64,000 nucleotides of DNA from Coprococcus sp. (GCA_017935345.1 JAGBHU010000047.1:1-64000); one strand, 5' to 3'. Shown: positions 16,783-26,401, numbered from the stretch's first letter. Notes: generated by a model from the sequence alone, not told the origin. A program made the numbers and translations.

Positions 16783-17253
16783 ATGGAACCGATTACGGAA
16801 ATGCAGCTGGGTGCGAGATTGGAGCAGGCATATCCCGATAAGCTGAAGATTGCTCTGCATGTGGTTTGCCGAACGGCAATAGCCATCGTCATTTGCCTTG
16901 CCGGCTCAGGCGGTATTCATGGAATGGACAAATGGTTTGACAGTGCGGGTGACATTGCTTTCTTTTTGGGAATGTGGGTGGTTTTTCTCATAATCGGATT
17001 GTTTCCGTTGATACATTTAAGAGATTCGCTGGTGTTTTATGAGAATGGAATTTGCTATCATGGCAGGAATTATTTGTTCTCACAGCTTGGTTCTGTCAGG
17101 TTCCGTGATTATAAGTCAGGCATCATGACACATTGTATGATGGATACGGATTTGCGAACCTTTGACGTTACATATTTGGAACGTCCGAAACGTCAGTTCA
17201 ATAAAGCTTATATGAATCAGACAGCACCGCAGAACAGCCAGACAAGATTTTAA
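16783..17253 (+). CDS. Small two-helix membrane protein, possible PH-like domain
   Basis: About 156 residues from ATG 16783 (GAGGTG ribosome site 7 bases upstream). Two membrane segments lie at about residues 23-42 and 57-77. A soluble C-terminal part with short strands follows (LVFYENGICYHGRNYLFSQL), resembling bacterial PH-like membrane proteins. I do not recognise a named family. It is followed by another membrane-anchored protein after 26 bp, and both lie behind the candidate LytTR operator, so they may be the output of that two-component system. Confidence 0.6.
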   Translation: MEPITEMQLGARLEQAYPDKLKIALHVVCRTAIAIVICLAGSGGIHGMDKWFDSAGDIAFFLGMWVVFLIIGLFPLIHLRDSLVFYENGICYHGRNYLFSQLGSVRFRDYKSGIMTHCMMDTDLRTFDVTYLERPKRQFNKAYMNQTAPQNSQTRF

Positions 17254-17279
17254 GAGAAACAGAAGAAAGGACGAAGAAA

Positions 17280-17870
17280 ATGAAAACAGAGTACATAATT
17301 ATTGGCGTTGTTGTTTTTGTTGTACTTTTTATCATTGTTTATGTCAGAGAATGTATCAATGAGAAAAAGGGTGTGGACAGCGAGGATATGCAGTCGATTC
17401 GGCAGATTGTGGCAAAGCTTGTACCGGATGCAGGAAGCTATACGACGGCATATGCCGTATGGGAAACCATACAGATGGGCGGTGGCGGCAGAAGAGTTAC
17501 AACGACTACCCGTTACTGGTATTATGCCGTTGCATTTAAACCGGGGGTCATCCATATCATTCCGCTTTCCTTTGACGGTGGGGACATGAGCTATGGAGAA
17601 CCGATGTGCCTGACGAAGGAAAATCTGGGAATGGTAAATGCAAAGGAAGGTGATTTGTGGGCATCCTTCTATGATTTAGAGCAAAAGGAAATTGTGTCGA
17701 TTATCGTGGGCCCTAGCAATACGAAAGAAGACAAATATCATCCTGTCAATATCCAGCAGAAGGCAGAAAGTGAGGCCTTTGTTAACTTTGTAAAAGGATT
17801 TATGGCAGAAGTAAACGGATATCGTCAGGTTACGGTGTCAGGAAAATGCGGCAAGCCGTTAAAGAAATAG
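17280..17870 (+). CDS. Membrane-anchored protein of unknown function
   Basis: The protein is 196 residues with one N-terminal membrane helix (about residues 5-24, YIIIGVVVFVVLFIIVYV) followed by a soluble domain. The soluble part contains a Gly/Arg/Thr-rich loop (MGGGGRRVTTTTRYWYY) and a beta-rich segment with AVAFKPGVIHIIPL. There is a good ribosome site (AGAAAGGACG). It probably shares a transcript with the preceding small membrane protein. No known domain is recognised. Confidence 0.6.
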   Translation: MKTEYIIIGVVVFVVLFIIVYVRECINEKKGVDSEDMQSIRQIVAKLVPDAGSYTTAYAVWETIQMGGGGRRVTTTTRYWYYAVAFKPGVIHIIPLSFDGGDMSYGEPMCLTKENLGMVNAKEGDLWASFYDLEQKEIVSIIVGPSNTKEDKYHPVNIQQKAESEAFVNFVKGFMAEVNGYRQVTVSGKCGKPLKK

Positions 17871-17974
17871 TAAATCCAATTGTACCTTTACAGTTACCAA
17901 ATCTGTACTTTTGTAATTTCTTACGATATAATAACATAGTATGAATAAAAATCAGATGTGAACAGAGGAACGAT

Positions 17975-18019
17975 ATGGAATGGAACAAGAAGCTGTCAGA
18001 TACGATAAGAGAGACATAA
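17975..18019 (+). other. Fourteen-residue mini-ORF upstream of the AraC-GyrI gene
   Basis: ATG 17975, preceded by GAGGAACG, encodes MEWNKKLSDTIRET and a stop. The peptide resembles the first residues of AraC-type regulators like the one 70 bp downstream (MDWIETLSSAIDYI). It may be the worn start of a former duplicate or a short leader peptide. The case is weak. Confidence 0.3.
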
Positions 18020-18091
18020 GAAAACACAAAAAGTCGGGAATCCTCCAAATGAAACAGATATAATGATGCTACAGTCAAGGAGGTTGTTCAT

Positions 18092-18949
18092 ATGGATTGG
18101 ATTGAAACTTTAAGCAGTGCTATTGATTATATTGAAGAAAATATCACGGAAGAGTTGAATATATCCGATATTGCCAATCATGTCAATATATCTGCATTCT
18201 ATTTTCAAAAGGGTTTTTCCATGCTTTGCGGATATGCGGTTGGAGAGTATATCCGAATGAGACGATTATCGCTTGCCGGCAGCGAGCTTTTGTCTTCCAA
18301 TATCAAAATAATTGATTTGGCATTTAAGTATGGCTATGATTCTCCCGATAGCTTTACAAAAGCATTTATCCGTTTTCATGGCAGCACTCCGACTGAGGTG
18401 CGGAAGAATGGTGCACATGTTAAGTCATTTGCACCGCTTCGAATCAAATTTTCATTAGACGGAGGTACAGTGATGGAATACAGGATTGAAGAAAAGCAGG
18501 CTTTTAAAGTGATGGGAATTTCGGGAATGTTCTCTTATGAGTCCGCAAATGCAGACATACCTGCATTTTGGGACGAGAACTATGTAAGAGCAAAAGAAAA
18601 AAAGGTGCTTGGCATGTATGGAGTATGTTTTGACGAGGAAATGGCGGGCAATCAGTTTAAGTATATGATTGCAGATGACTTGAACGAGGAGACTGCAAAG
18701 AAATATGGACTTGAGATTTGTGAAATACCTGCACATAAGTGGGCGGTATTTCCTTGCAAAGGGAAAATGCCTATGCCGTTACAGGAATTGAACAGGAGAA
18801 TTTTCTCGGAGTGGCTTCCTCAGAATAAGTATGAAATAGCTGAGGGATACAATATTGAGTATTACAGCAATTCTGCAGACTATAAGAATGGCACGCAGGA
18901 TTCCGAATATTATGCTGAGATTTGGATGCCTGTAAAGGAAAAACAGTAA
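18092..18949 (+). CDS. AraC-family regulator with GyrI-like effector-binding domain
   Basis: The protein is 285 residues, with an AAGGAGG ribosome site. The double helix-turn-helix is N-terminal (about residues 5-108; LNISDIANHVNISAFYFQKG and IIDLAFKYGYDSPDSFTKAF). A GyrI-like/BmrR ligand-binding domain (about residues 125-285; YRIEEKQAFKVMGISG, then a WAVFPCKG core) follows. This Rob/MarA-like architecture usually senses hydrophobic compounds and activates stress or efflux genes. No adjacent efflux gene is seen; the next genes are a small membrane protein and the giant hybrid kinase. Confidence 0.85.
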   Translation: MDWIETLSSAIDYIEENITEELNISDIANHVNISAFYFQKGFSMLCGYAVGEYIRMRRLSLAGSELLSSNIKIIDLAFKYGYDSPDSFTKAFIRFHGSTPTEVRKNGAHVKSFAPLRIKFSLDGGTVMEYRIEEKQAFKVMGISGMFSYESANADIPAFWDENYVRAKEKKVLGMYGVCFDEEMAGNQFKYMIADDLNEETAKKYGLEICEIPAHKWAVFPCKGKMPMPLQELNRRIFSEWLPQNKYEIAEGYNIEYYSNSADYKNGTQDSEYYAEIWMPVKEKQ

Positions 18950-18997
18950 AATTAAAGATATTAAAAATAAAATAATGATGCAGAAGGGCGTAGCCAT

Positions 18998-19156
18998 ATG
19001 AAGAAATATGAGAAAAAGAAGGTGAAGATTGCAATCGCAGTATTAGCCACAGTCATTTGTTTCATATTATATGGTATTACGTCCTTTGTGCTTTATTCAA
19101 GCTATCAGGGAAACGAAATTGAACAGAAGATTGATAAAAGATATATTTCCTGTTAA
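18998..19156 (+). CDS. Small single-helix membrane protein
   Basis: This frame encodes 52 residues: a basic N-terminus (MKKYEKKKVK), one membrane helix (IAIAVLATVICFILYGITSF) and a short charged tail. A ribosome site (AGAAGGGCG) precedes the ATG. It lies between the AraC-GyrI gene and the hybrid kinase, in the same direction. The function is unknown; it could be a regulator of a membrane partner or a truncated signal-anchor protein. Confidence 0.5.
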   Translation: MKKYEKKKVKIAIAVLATVICFILYGITSFVLYSSYQGNEIEQKIDKRYISC

Positions 19157-19213
19157 AATGAAATTAATTTAGCTATGCATTAGCTATTACTTGATATGTG
19201 ATAGGGGAAATAT

Positions 19214-22200
19214 ATGAAAAAAATAAAACAAAGTAGAATTATACAATTGATTGTAATAGCCGTTATGCTGATGAATTGTCTTTCGTATTTCACTATGCTG
19301 AGCCGTGCTGAAGATGCTGACAGTAAAAAGACGGTTCGGATTCCGTATGGTATCAATGATTCTCTGTATATGGATGAAAATGGAAATATGGCCGGTTATT
19401 GTAAGGATTATCTTGACGGGTTAGCGGAGCTTAATAACTGGGAATATGAATATGTAGAGACCACATGGACAGAAGCAATGGATTTACTGGAAGAGGAAAA
19501 GATAGATATTCTTTTCCCAACCACGAAGCTTCCTGAACGTGAAGATATTATGGATTTCTCCGAAATGATTGGCGGATATATGGCATATGGCCTTTTTGCA
19601 AAAAAAGACAGTAATTTTGCGTATGAAGATTTTGAAGCTTTTGACGGAGTGAGAATTGCCATATCGAAGAATTCTTCAAATGAAGCAGCGTTGCCCTCAT
19701 TTGCAAAATTACATGGATTTACCTATGAACCTGTCTATATTGCTGCCATGGAGGATAAGCTTAAAGCATTGGAGGAAGGCTCCGTCGATATGATTGTAGT
19801 CAGCGCCGCAAATGGAATTCCTGATAGTAAGCTGGTTTCCGTGATAGAAACAGATCCGTTTTATTATGCCGTGAAAAAAGGGAACACTGAGCTTTTGGCG
19901 GAGATAAACAGTGGAATGGAGAAACTGCTGATAGATAATCCTGAATTGCTGACTGACGTATATGAAAATTGCTTTATGAATTCAAATGAAAATATGCCTG
20001 CGTTTACGTTAAAGGAACGTGATTTTATAAAAAGCGGAACGAAGATTACCATAGGATTTTATATGCATATGGAGCCTTTGGCATATGTCGATTCGGATGG
20101 GAACAGCGGCGGTATCTATATTGAGATTTTAGAGCGGATAAAGGACGTGACAGGACTCAATATTGAATTGTATCCGATGGAGCATGATATGTACTGGCAG
20201 GATTTGTTAAAAGACGGAACGATAGATTTCTACATAGGTTCTTCTGAAAAAATGACTTCAAATGCTTCTGAATTTGTGTCAACAAATGTATTTATGGATT
20301 ATGATGCTGTTCTGATTACGCGAAATGATTTTGAAGTAGCCGGAGAGAATAATGTAAAAGTAGCATTGACAAAGTACCGTTCCTATTGGAAAGACAATTT
20401 TCCGGAAGGATTTGAAGATGCCGATATTATTTATTATGAAACGGCAAAAGACTGTCTGATTGCCGTTAAAAACGGTGAAGCGGATATGACGCTGCTGAAT
20501 ACATTTGTATATAATTATCAGACGAAGAATATCCGATTTTCAGATTTAGTTCAATGGGAAAATTACAAATTTAAGTCAGGAACCGTTATGACTGCATTGG
20601 CGGATGTGGACCCGGCTATGTACTCCGTCATGAATAAATCGCTTAAGATTATCAAGGAATCCAAAATGAATGATATCATCAATTCGCACTTGAATATGGC
20701 ATATCATACATCTGATTTCTATGATAATATTTATGCGGCACGTTGGTGGCTTATTTTGGTTGTGTTTGTTTTGTTGGCGCTTGGCATAACGACAATTACT
20801 GTTTCCAGAATACGGAAAAAACAGAATGTTATCATGAAATTAAACCGTGAACGTGAAAAGCAGCAGTTACGAATTATGTCGGCTATGAATATCGACTATG
20901 TAGCCGTCTATTATGTTAATCTGGATAATGATACCTTTGTGATTGAGAAAATTACGCCTCACCTGAGAGGCGAGGTTTCAAATGTGGTCAAGAGGTCGGA
21001 ATCATTTTCAGCAACATTCCTGCAATATATTGAGGCTTTTGTCCTTCCGGAATATCGTGATAATCTCAAGACTCTTTTTGAAAAGGAAAATCTGATAGAA
21101 CGGTTTAAGAATGCCAAGGCTTTTTCCGTTCGTTACAAGGTAAAGCCAAATGAAAACAATCAGGATTATTTTGAGGTTCACCTTGTAGATGCCAGTGAAA
21201 ATGAGAACGAGCATCTTATGGTAATCGGTTTCCGTTGTGTTGATGAAATCGTCGGAGAGGAGATTGCACAAAAAGAGAATCTTGAAGCGGCAAATGCCAA
21301 GCTGAATAAACAGATGAGAATTGTAGGTTCTTTTGGCAATATTTATTCCGCAACACTTGTATGTGACTTAGAGCATAATATTATAGAAGAAATTGATATG
21401 CCTGAATTTGCAAAAGTAATGATAACGGAATCCGGCGGTGAGCTGAAATCGGCAATTGACATTCTATGCCGTGAGCTTGTGCAGGATACACATCAGGACA
21501 GAATGCGTGAATTCCTCGATATTTCTACAATGTCAGAGCGCATAGGTGATAAAAAGGTTATCAGTCAGGAATATATTTCCGCTCAATCGGAATGGCGCAG
21601 ATGTAATATTATTCCGATGGAACGTGATGAAGACGGTACTGTAACGCGCATGATATTTACGGTACAGCAGATTAATGAGGAGAAACGAAAGGAGCTTGAG
21701 ACGCAGGAAGCATTGAAGGATGCTTATGAGGCAGCCTATAGGGCTAATCAGGCAAAATCAGATTTCCTGTCAAAGATGTCACACGATATGCGTACCCCGA
21801 TGAATGCGATTATTGGTATGACTGCGATTGCAGGGGTACATATTGATGATAAAGAGCGTGTTCGTGATTCCCTGGATAAGATTACTTCTGCCAGCAGACA
21901 TTTACTCGGACTGATAAACGAGGTTCTTGATATGAGCAAAATAGAGTCCGGAAAAGCCAGTTTGGTGGAGGAGGAATTTAATCTGTCGGATTTGTTAAAT
22001 AATATTCTTACGATAGTAAAGCCGAGTATTGCTGAATATGACCATAAGCTTCAGGTACATATTCATAATATAGAGCATGAAGATGTAGTAGGTGACGGCA
22101 TCCGTCTTCAGCAGGTATTCCTGAATATTATGGGTAATGCCATAAAGTATACGCCGAAGGGCGGAACGATTTGTCTGACTGTAAGTGAAAAAACCAGCAG

Positions 22201-23311
22201 ACAGCGTTTGGCAGGCTGCTATGAATTTGTCTTTGAGGACAATGGAATCGGCATGACAGAGGAGTATATGGAACAAATCTTTGAACCGTTTACCCGTGCG
22301 GAGGATGTGCGCATCAGTAAAATTCAGGGAACAGGTCTTGGTATGCCGATTGCCATGAATATTGTTCAAATGATGAACGGCAACATTCAGGTTGAAAGCG
22401 AAGTTGGAAAGGGCTCAAAATTCACTGTTACGATATATTTGAAGCTGCAGGATAAGCATGAGCTTTCGATGGAAGAGTTTGCAGGACTTTCGGTTCTGGT
22501 GGTGGATGATGACAGGATAGCATGCGAAACAACCTGTGAAATATTAAGTGAATTTGGCATGAACAGTGAGTGGGTTCTGTCGGGTAAAGAGGCTGTGAAG
22601 CTTGTGGAAACCAGACATCGGGATAATCATGATTTTTATGCCATCATTTTAGACTGGAAGATGAAGGGCATGGATGGACTGGAGACTGCCGGTGCGATTA
22701 GAAGAATTGTGAATACGGAGGTTCCGATAATCATCATTTCGGCATATGATTGGTCGGATATTGAGATGGACGCAAGAAACGTGGGAGTCAATGCGTTTCT
22801 AAGTAAGCCTGTATTTAAGTCCGGTGTTTCAAGACTTTTTAAGACATTAAAGTATGGTGTCCCTGACGAGACGATAAAACAGGAATTGGAGAATGTAGTT
22901 AATAGCGATTATTCAGGAAAAAGAGTGCTTCTGGTTGAGGATAATGATTTGAATCGTGAGATCGCAGAGGAAATACTGAAAATGACAGGGATGGAAATTG
23001 ATAAGGCTGAAAACGGGAAAATAGCAGTCGATATTTTTGCAGCGTCTGCAATCGGAACTTATGACATGATACTGATGGATGTGCAGATGCCGGTTATGAA
23101 CGGATATGAGGCTGCTTCGGCGATACGTTCTCTAAATCGGGAAGATGCAGCAGACATTCCAATTATTGCAATGACTGCAAATGCATTTGCCGAGGATATT
23201 CAGGATGCAAAGAAATCAGGTATGAATGAACATTTGGCGAAACCATTGGATTTTGACAAAATGGCTGAAGTGTTTGCGAGATATTTGAATAGAAATAACC
23301 CAAATGGTTGA
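19214..23311 (+). CDS. BvgS-like hybrid sensor kinase: two SBP domains, PAS-like region, HisKA, HATPase, two receivers
   Basis: The protein is 1365 residues. After a signal/anchor segment (about 9-27) come two extracellular family-3 solute-binding domains (about 38-255 and 265-505). A membrane helix follows (about 513-535, LILVVFVLLALGITTITV), then a PAS-like region. HisKA has His857 in FLSKMSHDMRTPMNAI. The HATPase domain has NIMGNAIKYTP and GTGLGMPIAMNIV. Two receivers have Asp1147 (ILDWKMKGMDG) and Asp1289 (MDVQMPVMNG). All phosphorelay residues are present. There is no HPt domain or DNA-binding output, so a separate phosphotransfer protein or regulator must act. The gene ends 29 bp before a choloylglycine hydrolase gene, hinting that amino-acid-like or bile-derived ligands are sensed; that part is inference. 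Confidence 0.88.
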   Translation: MKKIKQSRIIQLIVIAVMLMNCLSYFTMLSRAEDADSKKTVRIPYGINDSLYMDENGNMAGYCKDYLDGLAELNNWEYEYVETTWTEAMDLLEEEKIDILFPTTKLPEREDIMDFSEMIGGYMAYGLFAKKDSNFAYEDFEAFDGVRIAISKNSSNEAALPSFAKLHGFTYEPVYIAAMEDKLKALEEGSVDMIVVSAANGIPDSKLVSVIETDPFYYAVKKGNTELLAEINSGMEKLLIDNPELLTDVYENCFMNSNENMPAFTLKERDFIKSGTKITIGFYMHMEPLAYVDSDGNSGGIYIEILERIKDVTGLNIELYPMEHDMYWQDLLKDGTIDFYIGSSEKMTSNASEFVSTNVFMDYDAVLITRNDFEVAGENNVKVALTKYRSYWKDNFPEGFEDADIIYYETAKDCLIAVKNGEADMTLLNTFVYNYQTKNIRFSDLVQWENYKFKSGTVMTALADVDPAMYSVMNKSLKIIKESKMNDIINSHLNMAYHTSDFYDNIYAARWWLILVVFVLLALGITTITVSRIRKKQNVIMKLNREREKQQLRIMSAMNIDYVAVYYVNLDNDTFVIEKITPHLRGEVSNVVKRSESFSATFLQYIEAFVLPEYRDNLKTLFEKENLIERFKNAKAFSVRYKVKPNENNQDYFEVHLVDASENENEHLMVIGFRCVDEIVGEEIAQKENLEAANAKLNKQMRIVGSFGNIYSATLVCDLEHNIIEEIDMPEFAKVMITESGGELKSAIDILCRELVQDTHQDRMREFLDISTMSERIGDKKVISQEYISAQSEWRRCNIIPMERDEDGTVTRMIFTVQQINEEKRKELETQEALKDAYEAAYRANQAKSDFLSKMSHDMRTPMNAIIGMTAIAGVHIDDKERVRDSLDKITSASRHLLGLINEVLDMSKIESGKASLVEEEFNLSDLLNNILTIVKPSIAEYDHKLQVHIHNIEHEDVVGDGIRLQQVFLNIMGNAIKYTPKGGTICLTVSEKTSRQRLAGCYEFVFEDNGIGMTEEYMEQIFEPFTRAEDVRISKIQGTGLGMPIAMNIVQMMNGNIQVESEVGKGSKFTVTIYLKLQDKHELSMEEFAGLSVLVVDDDRIACETTCEILSEFGMNSEWVLSGKEAVKLVETRHRDNHDFYAIILDWKMKGMDGLETAGAIRRIVNTEVPIIIISAYDWSDIEMDARNVGVNAFLSKPVFKSGVSRLFKTLKYGVPDETIKQELENVVNSDYSGKRVLLVEDNDLNREIAEEILKMTGMEIDKAENGKIAVDIFAASAIGTYDMILMDVQMPVMNGYEAASAIRSLNREDAADIPIIAMTANAFAEDIQDAKKSGMNEHLAKPLDFDKMAEVFARYLNRNNPNG

Positions 23312-23340
23312 CAATAATCAGAGCATAAGGGGGAAATATT

Positions 23341-24321
23341 ATGTGTACTGCAGCAGCTTTTAAAACAAAAGATTTTTATTTTGGACGCACACTTGATAAC
23401 GACTCTTCCTATGGGGAAGAGGTAATAATAACCCCACGTAAGTATCCGTTTACTTTTCGCAGTATTGGTACGATGAACAGTCATTATGCAATCATCGGTA
23501 TGGCATGTGTTGTGGATGATTATCCGTTATATTATGATGCCGTTAATGAAAAAGGTCTGGGAATGGCAGGGCTGAACTTTGTCGGAAATGCAGATTATAA
23601 AAACAAGGTAAAAGGCATGTGCAATATTTCACAGTTTGAATTTATACCGTGGGTATTGAGCCAATGCACTACCGTAAGTGAGACAAAGAAATTATTGGAA
23701 CAAATCAATCTGGTTAATATACCGTTTAAAGCGGAACTGCCATTGGCACAGCTTCACTGGCTCATCGCCGACAGCAGCGAATCCATAACGGTTGAATCGA
23801 TGAAGACAGGTATTCATGTATATGATAATCCGGTGGGGGTATTGACAAATAATCCGCCGTTTCAAGAGCAGATGTTTCAACTGAATAATTATATGAATTT
23901 GTCTGCCAGGGAGCCGCAGAATCATTTTTGCAGTAAACTGCCATTACACATATACAGTCGTGGAATGGGAGCGCTTGGACTTCCGGGGGATTTATCATCC
24001 CAGTCCCGTTTTGTCAGAGCTGCTTTTGTGAAGCTGAATTCTGTTTCCGGTGACTCAGAGACAGAGAGCGTCAGCCAGTTTTTTCATATTCTCGGCTCTG
24101 TTGAGCAGCAGCGGGGCTGCTGTGATTTAGGAGAGGGAAAATACGAGGTTACCATTTATACATCCTGCTGTAATGCAGATAAAGGTATTTATTACTATAC
24201 AACGTATGGAAATCATCAAATAACAGCGGTCAATATGTATAATGAGAATTTGGATACTTCTCGGATAGCCAGATATCCGCTGATTCAAAAGGAACAAATC
24301 AGGATACAGAATCGGATATAA
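23341..24321 (+). CDS. Choloylglycine hydrolase family protein (bile-salt hydrolase / penicillin V acylase)
   Basis: The 326-residue length is typical of the family. After removal of Met1, Cys2 (MCTAAAF) would be the N-terminal nucleophile. FYFGRTLDNDSS supplies the conserved Arg and Asp, NEKGLGMAGLNF the family Asn loop, VGVLTNNPPF the oxyanion Asn, and SSQSRFVRAAF the conserved Arg. All catalytic positions appear intact. There is no signal peptide, so the enzyme is cytoplasmic. Family members deconjugate glyco/tauro bile salts or cleave acyl-amides; the gut-type gene content favours bile-salt hydrolysis but the sequence alone does not settle it. A GGGGGAAAT ribosome site precedes the start, and a strong terminator follows. 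Confidence 0.85.
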   Translation: MCTAAAFKTKDFYFGRTLDNDSSYGEEVIITPRKYPFTFRSIGTMNSHYAIIGMACVVDDYPLYYDAVNEKGLGMAGLNFVGNADYKNKVKGMCNISQFEFIPWVLSQCTTVSETKKLLEQINLVNIPFKAELPLAQLHWLIADSSESITVESMKTGIHVYDNPVGVLTNNPPFQEQMFQLNNYMNLSAREPQNHFCSKLPLHIYSRGMGALGLPGDLSSQSRFVRAAFVKLNSVSGDSETESVSQFFHILGSVEQQRGCCDLGEGKYEVTIYTSCCNADKGIYYYTTYGNHQITAVNMYNENLDTSRIARYPLIQKEQIRIQNRI

Positions 24322-24337
24322 AATATAGGAAAATAAT

Positions 24338-24389
24338 GGTGTAAAAATACGCTCTGTGAATACAGGGCGTATTTTTACACCACTATTTT
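24338..24389 (+). terminator. Rho-independent terminator after the hydrolase gene
   Basis: The arms 24338-24356 and 24363-24381 form a near-perfect 19-bp stem (GGTGTAAAAATACGCYCTG) with a 6-nt loop, followed by a T-rich stretch. It separates the kinase/hydrolase unit from the exopolysaccharide locus. Confidence 0.85.
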
Positions 24390-24426
24390 TCTGATTTGTT
24401 GAAATTATTGGAAATATATTGTCTGA

Positions 24427-24484
24427 TTGACAAAAATTATGTAACTTTATAATCTTGATATAACATAATGAACTGTGCTATATT
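24427..24484 (+). promoter_or_regulatory. Promoter region of the exopolysaccharide operon
   Basis: TTGACA at 24427-24432 and TATAAT at 24448-24453 are consensus boxes with a short 15-bp spacer. An overlapping alternative is TTGATA at 24455-24460 with TATATT at 24479-24484 (18-bp spacer). Either would give a leader of 40-70 nt before the phosphatase gene. Which one is used cannot be told. Confidence 0.55.
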
Positions 24485-24526
24485 TATACTGGCATAATTC
24501 AAATACTACAGAAAAGGGACTTAACA

Positions 24527-25228
24527 ATGGGCATAATAGATTTTCATACACATGTACTTCCCGGAATAGATGATGGCAGCAAGAATATAGAAACTTCAAT
24601 AAAGATGCTTGACAGGTGCGCCGAAAACGGGGTTAAATTGATGGTTGCGACGCCTCATTTTTATGCGGACATCAATAGCATAGAGTCGTTTCTTGAAAAT
24701 AGAGAAGCCGCCTATCATAAGCTCATGGCAGCGAGGGGAAATAAAAAACCGGATATACTGCTTGGAGCAGAGGTAGCCTTTTTCAAAGGAATCAGTAAGG
24801 CGGAGAAGCTTCAGCCACTTCTTATAGAAGGAACCAATATTATGCTTCTTGAGATGCCGTTTACCACATGGGATGATTCCGTTCTTCGGGAGGTAGAGTA
24901 TCTGATAAGCCAAAGAGGTTTCAGAATCGTAATAGCCCATTTGGAACGATTTATGAGATTTTCGGGAAATAAAGCATATATAAAGAAGCTTTTATCACTT
25001 CCGGTTTTGGTTCAGATTAATGCAGAAAGTCTGACGGATTTAAGACAGAGAAATAAGCTGATACGATTATTTCAGAAAAAACAGGCTCATTTATTGGGAA
25101 GTGACTGTCATGGATTACATCACAGACCGCCGAATATATGGGAAGGCAGGGCAGTCATTGAAAATAAGCTGGGTATAGAATATATCAATAGGATGGATGA
25201 ACTGGGGGCTTTGCTCCTGAAACGATAA
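24527..25228 (+). CDS. PHP-type protein-tyrosine phosphatase (CpsB/YwqE family)
   Basis: The protein is 233 residues. The PHP metal-binding motifs are clear: DFHTHVLPGIDDGS at the N-terminus (His7, His9), ATPHF near residue 44, IAHLERF in the middle and LLGSDCHGLHHRPPN near the C-terminus. Enzymes of this family dephosphorylate the tyrosine cluster of the BY-kinase that controls chain length and export of capsule polysaccharide. It is the first gene of the locus; the kinase is four genes downstream. It is cytoplasmic. Confidence 0.9.
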   Translation: MGIIDFHTHVLPGIDDGSKNIETSIKMLDRCAENGVKLMVATPHFYADINSIESFLENREAAYHKLMAARGNKKPDILLGAEVAFFKGISKAEKLQPLLIEGTNIMLLEMPFTTWDDSVLREVEYLISQRGFRIVIAHLERFMRFSGNKAYIKKLLSLPVLVQINAESLTDLRQRNKLIRLFQKKQAHLLGSDCHGLHHRPPNIWEGRAVIENKLGIEYINRMDELGALLLKR

Positions 25229-25243
25229 CAGATGGAGGGTATT

Positions 25244-25369
25244 ATGTCAAAGAAAGTTACAATCATTATAAGCATTGTTTTATTTATTATACTTTGTGTA
25301 TTGATAGTGTGTGAGAAGAAATGGCCGGAGGCAGGTTCGGACATGATTCTTGGGATGGTACATATGTAA
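25244..25369 (+). CDS. Small single-helix membrane peptide in the polysaccharide operon
   Basis: This frame encodes 41 residues: MSKKVT, one membrane helix (IIISIVLFIILCVLIVC) and a short tail. An excellent ribosome site (GGAGGG) lies 6 bases before ATG. It sits 15 bp after the phosphatase stop and 12 bp before the LCP gene, so it is within the operon. The strong ribosome site and tight spacing argue that it is a real gene. The function is unknown. Confidence 0.55.
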   Translation: MSKKVTIIISIVLFIILCVLIVCEKKWPEAGSDMILGMVHM

Positions 25370-25381
25370 AGGATTGAATGT

Positions 25382-26392
25382 ATGGCAAACAGACACATAA
25401 CCCAATCAGAAAAAAAGAGAATAGCAAAGAGAATGGGGATTGCCGTAGGAATTTTTGCAGCAGCGATAGTGGCATTGGTGCTGGTACTCAGACCTTTGGA
25501 CAGTCATAAAGCGGAAATGAATTCGTCAAATGAAGTTCCGGAGGGGATGATAGAGGTTGACGGAGTAAAGTATGTTCCCAAAAAGAATATCGAGACCTAT
25601 TTGTTTATGGGTGTCGATAATATGGGAAAGGTAGAAAAAGTAGAAGATTATGACGGTGCAGGCCGATGTGACGTAGTGATGCTTTTGGTCAGAGATATCA
25701 GTACGGGAACCTATAAGACACTAAACCTGAACAGAAATATTTTAATGGAGCAGGATTCGCTGGAGCCTGACGGCACATACATAGGAACTTCGACAGCCAT
25801 ACTGGCGCTGGCTCATGAAAATGGTGACGGAATGGAGATAAGCTGTGAGAATGTTGTAAAGACGGTTTCCAATTTTCTTGGCGGGCAGAAGATAGACGGA
25901 TATGCCGCAGTCAATATGGGCGCAATATCGATTATCAATCATCTGGCAGGAGGCGTAACGGTTACGATTGAGGATGATTTTTCAGAAATAGACACATCAC
26001 TTGTTCAGGGAGAAACCATTACTCTGAGTGATGAGCAGGCAGTCAATTTCGTACATAGCAGGTGGTATGTAGATGACCAGACAAACGAGTCACGAATGAG
26101 AAGACAGTCGGCATATATGGCTGACCTCAAGGTTAAGCTGAAACAGAAATGTTCAGAAAACAATGACTATCCGTTTACAATATATGATGCACTTGGGGAA
26201 TATATGGTAACGAATATATCATCACAGAAATTCAGTAAGATTGCGCTTTTAATGCTTGAGGACAAGGACGAGGGCGAAATCACCATTGAAGGAACAAGTG
26301 TAATGAATGACCTTGACTATATGGAAATGACGGCAGATGAAGATAGTGTAGAAGCTGCAATACTGGAGCTTTTCTATAAAAAATACGAATAG
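25382..26392 (+). CDS. LytR-CpsA-Psr (LCP) family protein
   Basis: The protein is 336 residues. A basic N-terminus and one membrane helix (about 19-36) anchor an extracellular LCP domain with TYLFMGVDNMG, GRCDVVMLLVRD, LNLNRNILM, VNMGAISIINHLAGGV and HSRWYVDDQTNESRMRRQ. These contain the Arg/Asp residues that bind pyrophosphate lipids. LCP proteins attach undecaprenyl-linked glycopolymers to the cell wall, so this is the likely final ligase of the locus. The FVHSRW variant follows the family LxYxR position. The start lies 12 bp after a small membrane-peptide gene, without a strong ribosome site. Confidence 0.87.
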   Translation: MANRHITQSEKKRIAKRMGIAVGIFAAAIVALVLVLRPLDSHKAEMNSSNEVPEGMIEVDGVKYVPKKNIETYLFMGVDNMGKVEKVEDYDGAGRCDVVMLLVRDISTGTYKTLNLNRNILMEQDSLEPDGTYIGTSTAILALAHENGDGMEISCENVVKTVSNFLGGQKIDGYAAVNMGAISIINHLAGGVTVTIEDDFSEIDTSLVQGETITLSDEQAVNFVHSRWYVDDQTNESRMRRQSAYMADLKVKLKQKCSENNDYPFTIYDALGEYMVTNISSQKFSKIALLMLEDKDEGEITIEGTSVMNDLDYMEMTADEDSVEAAILELFYKKYE

Positions 26393-26401
26393 GAGGATAC
26401 T

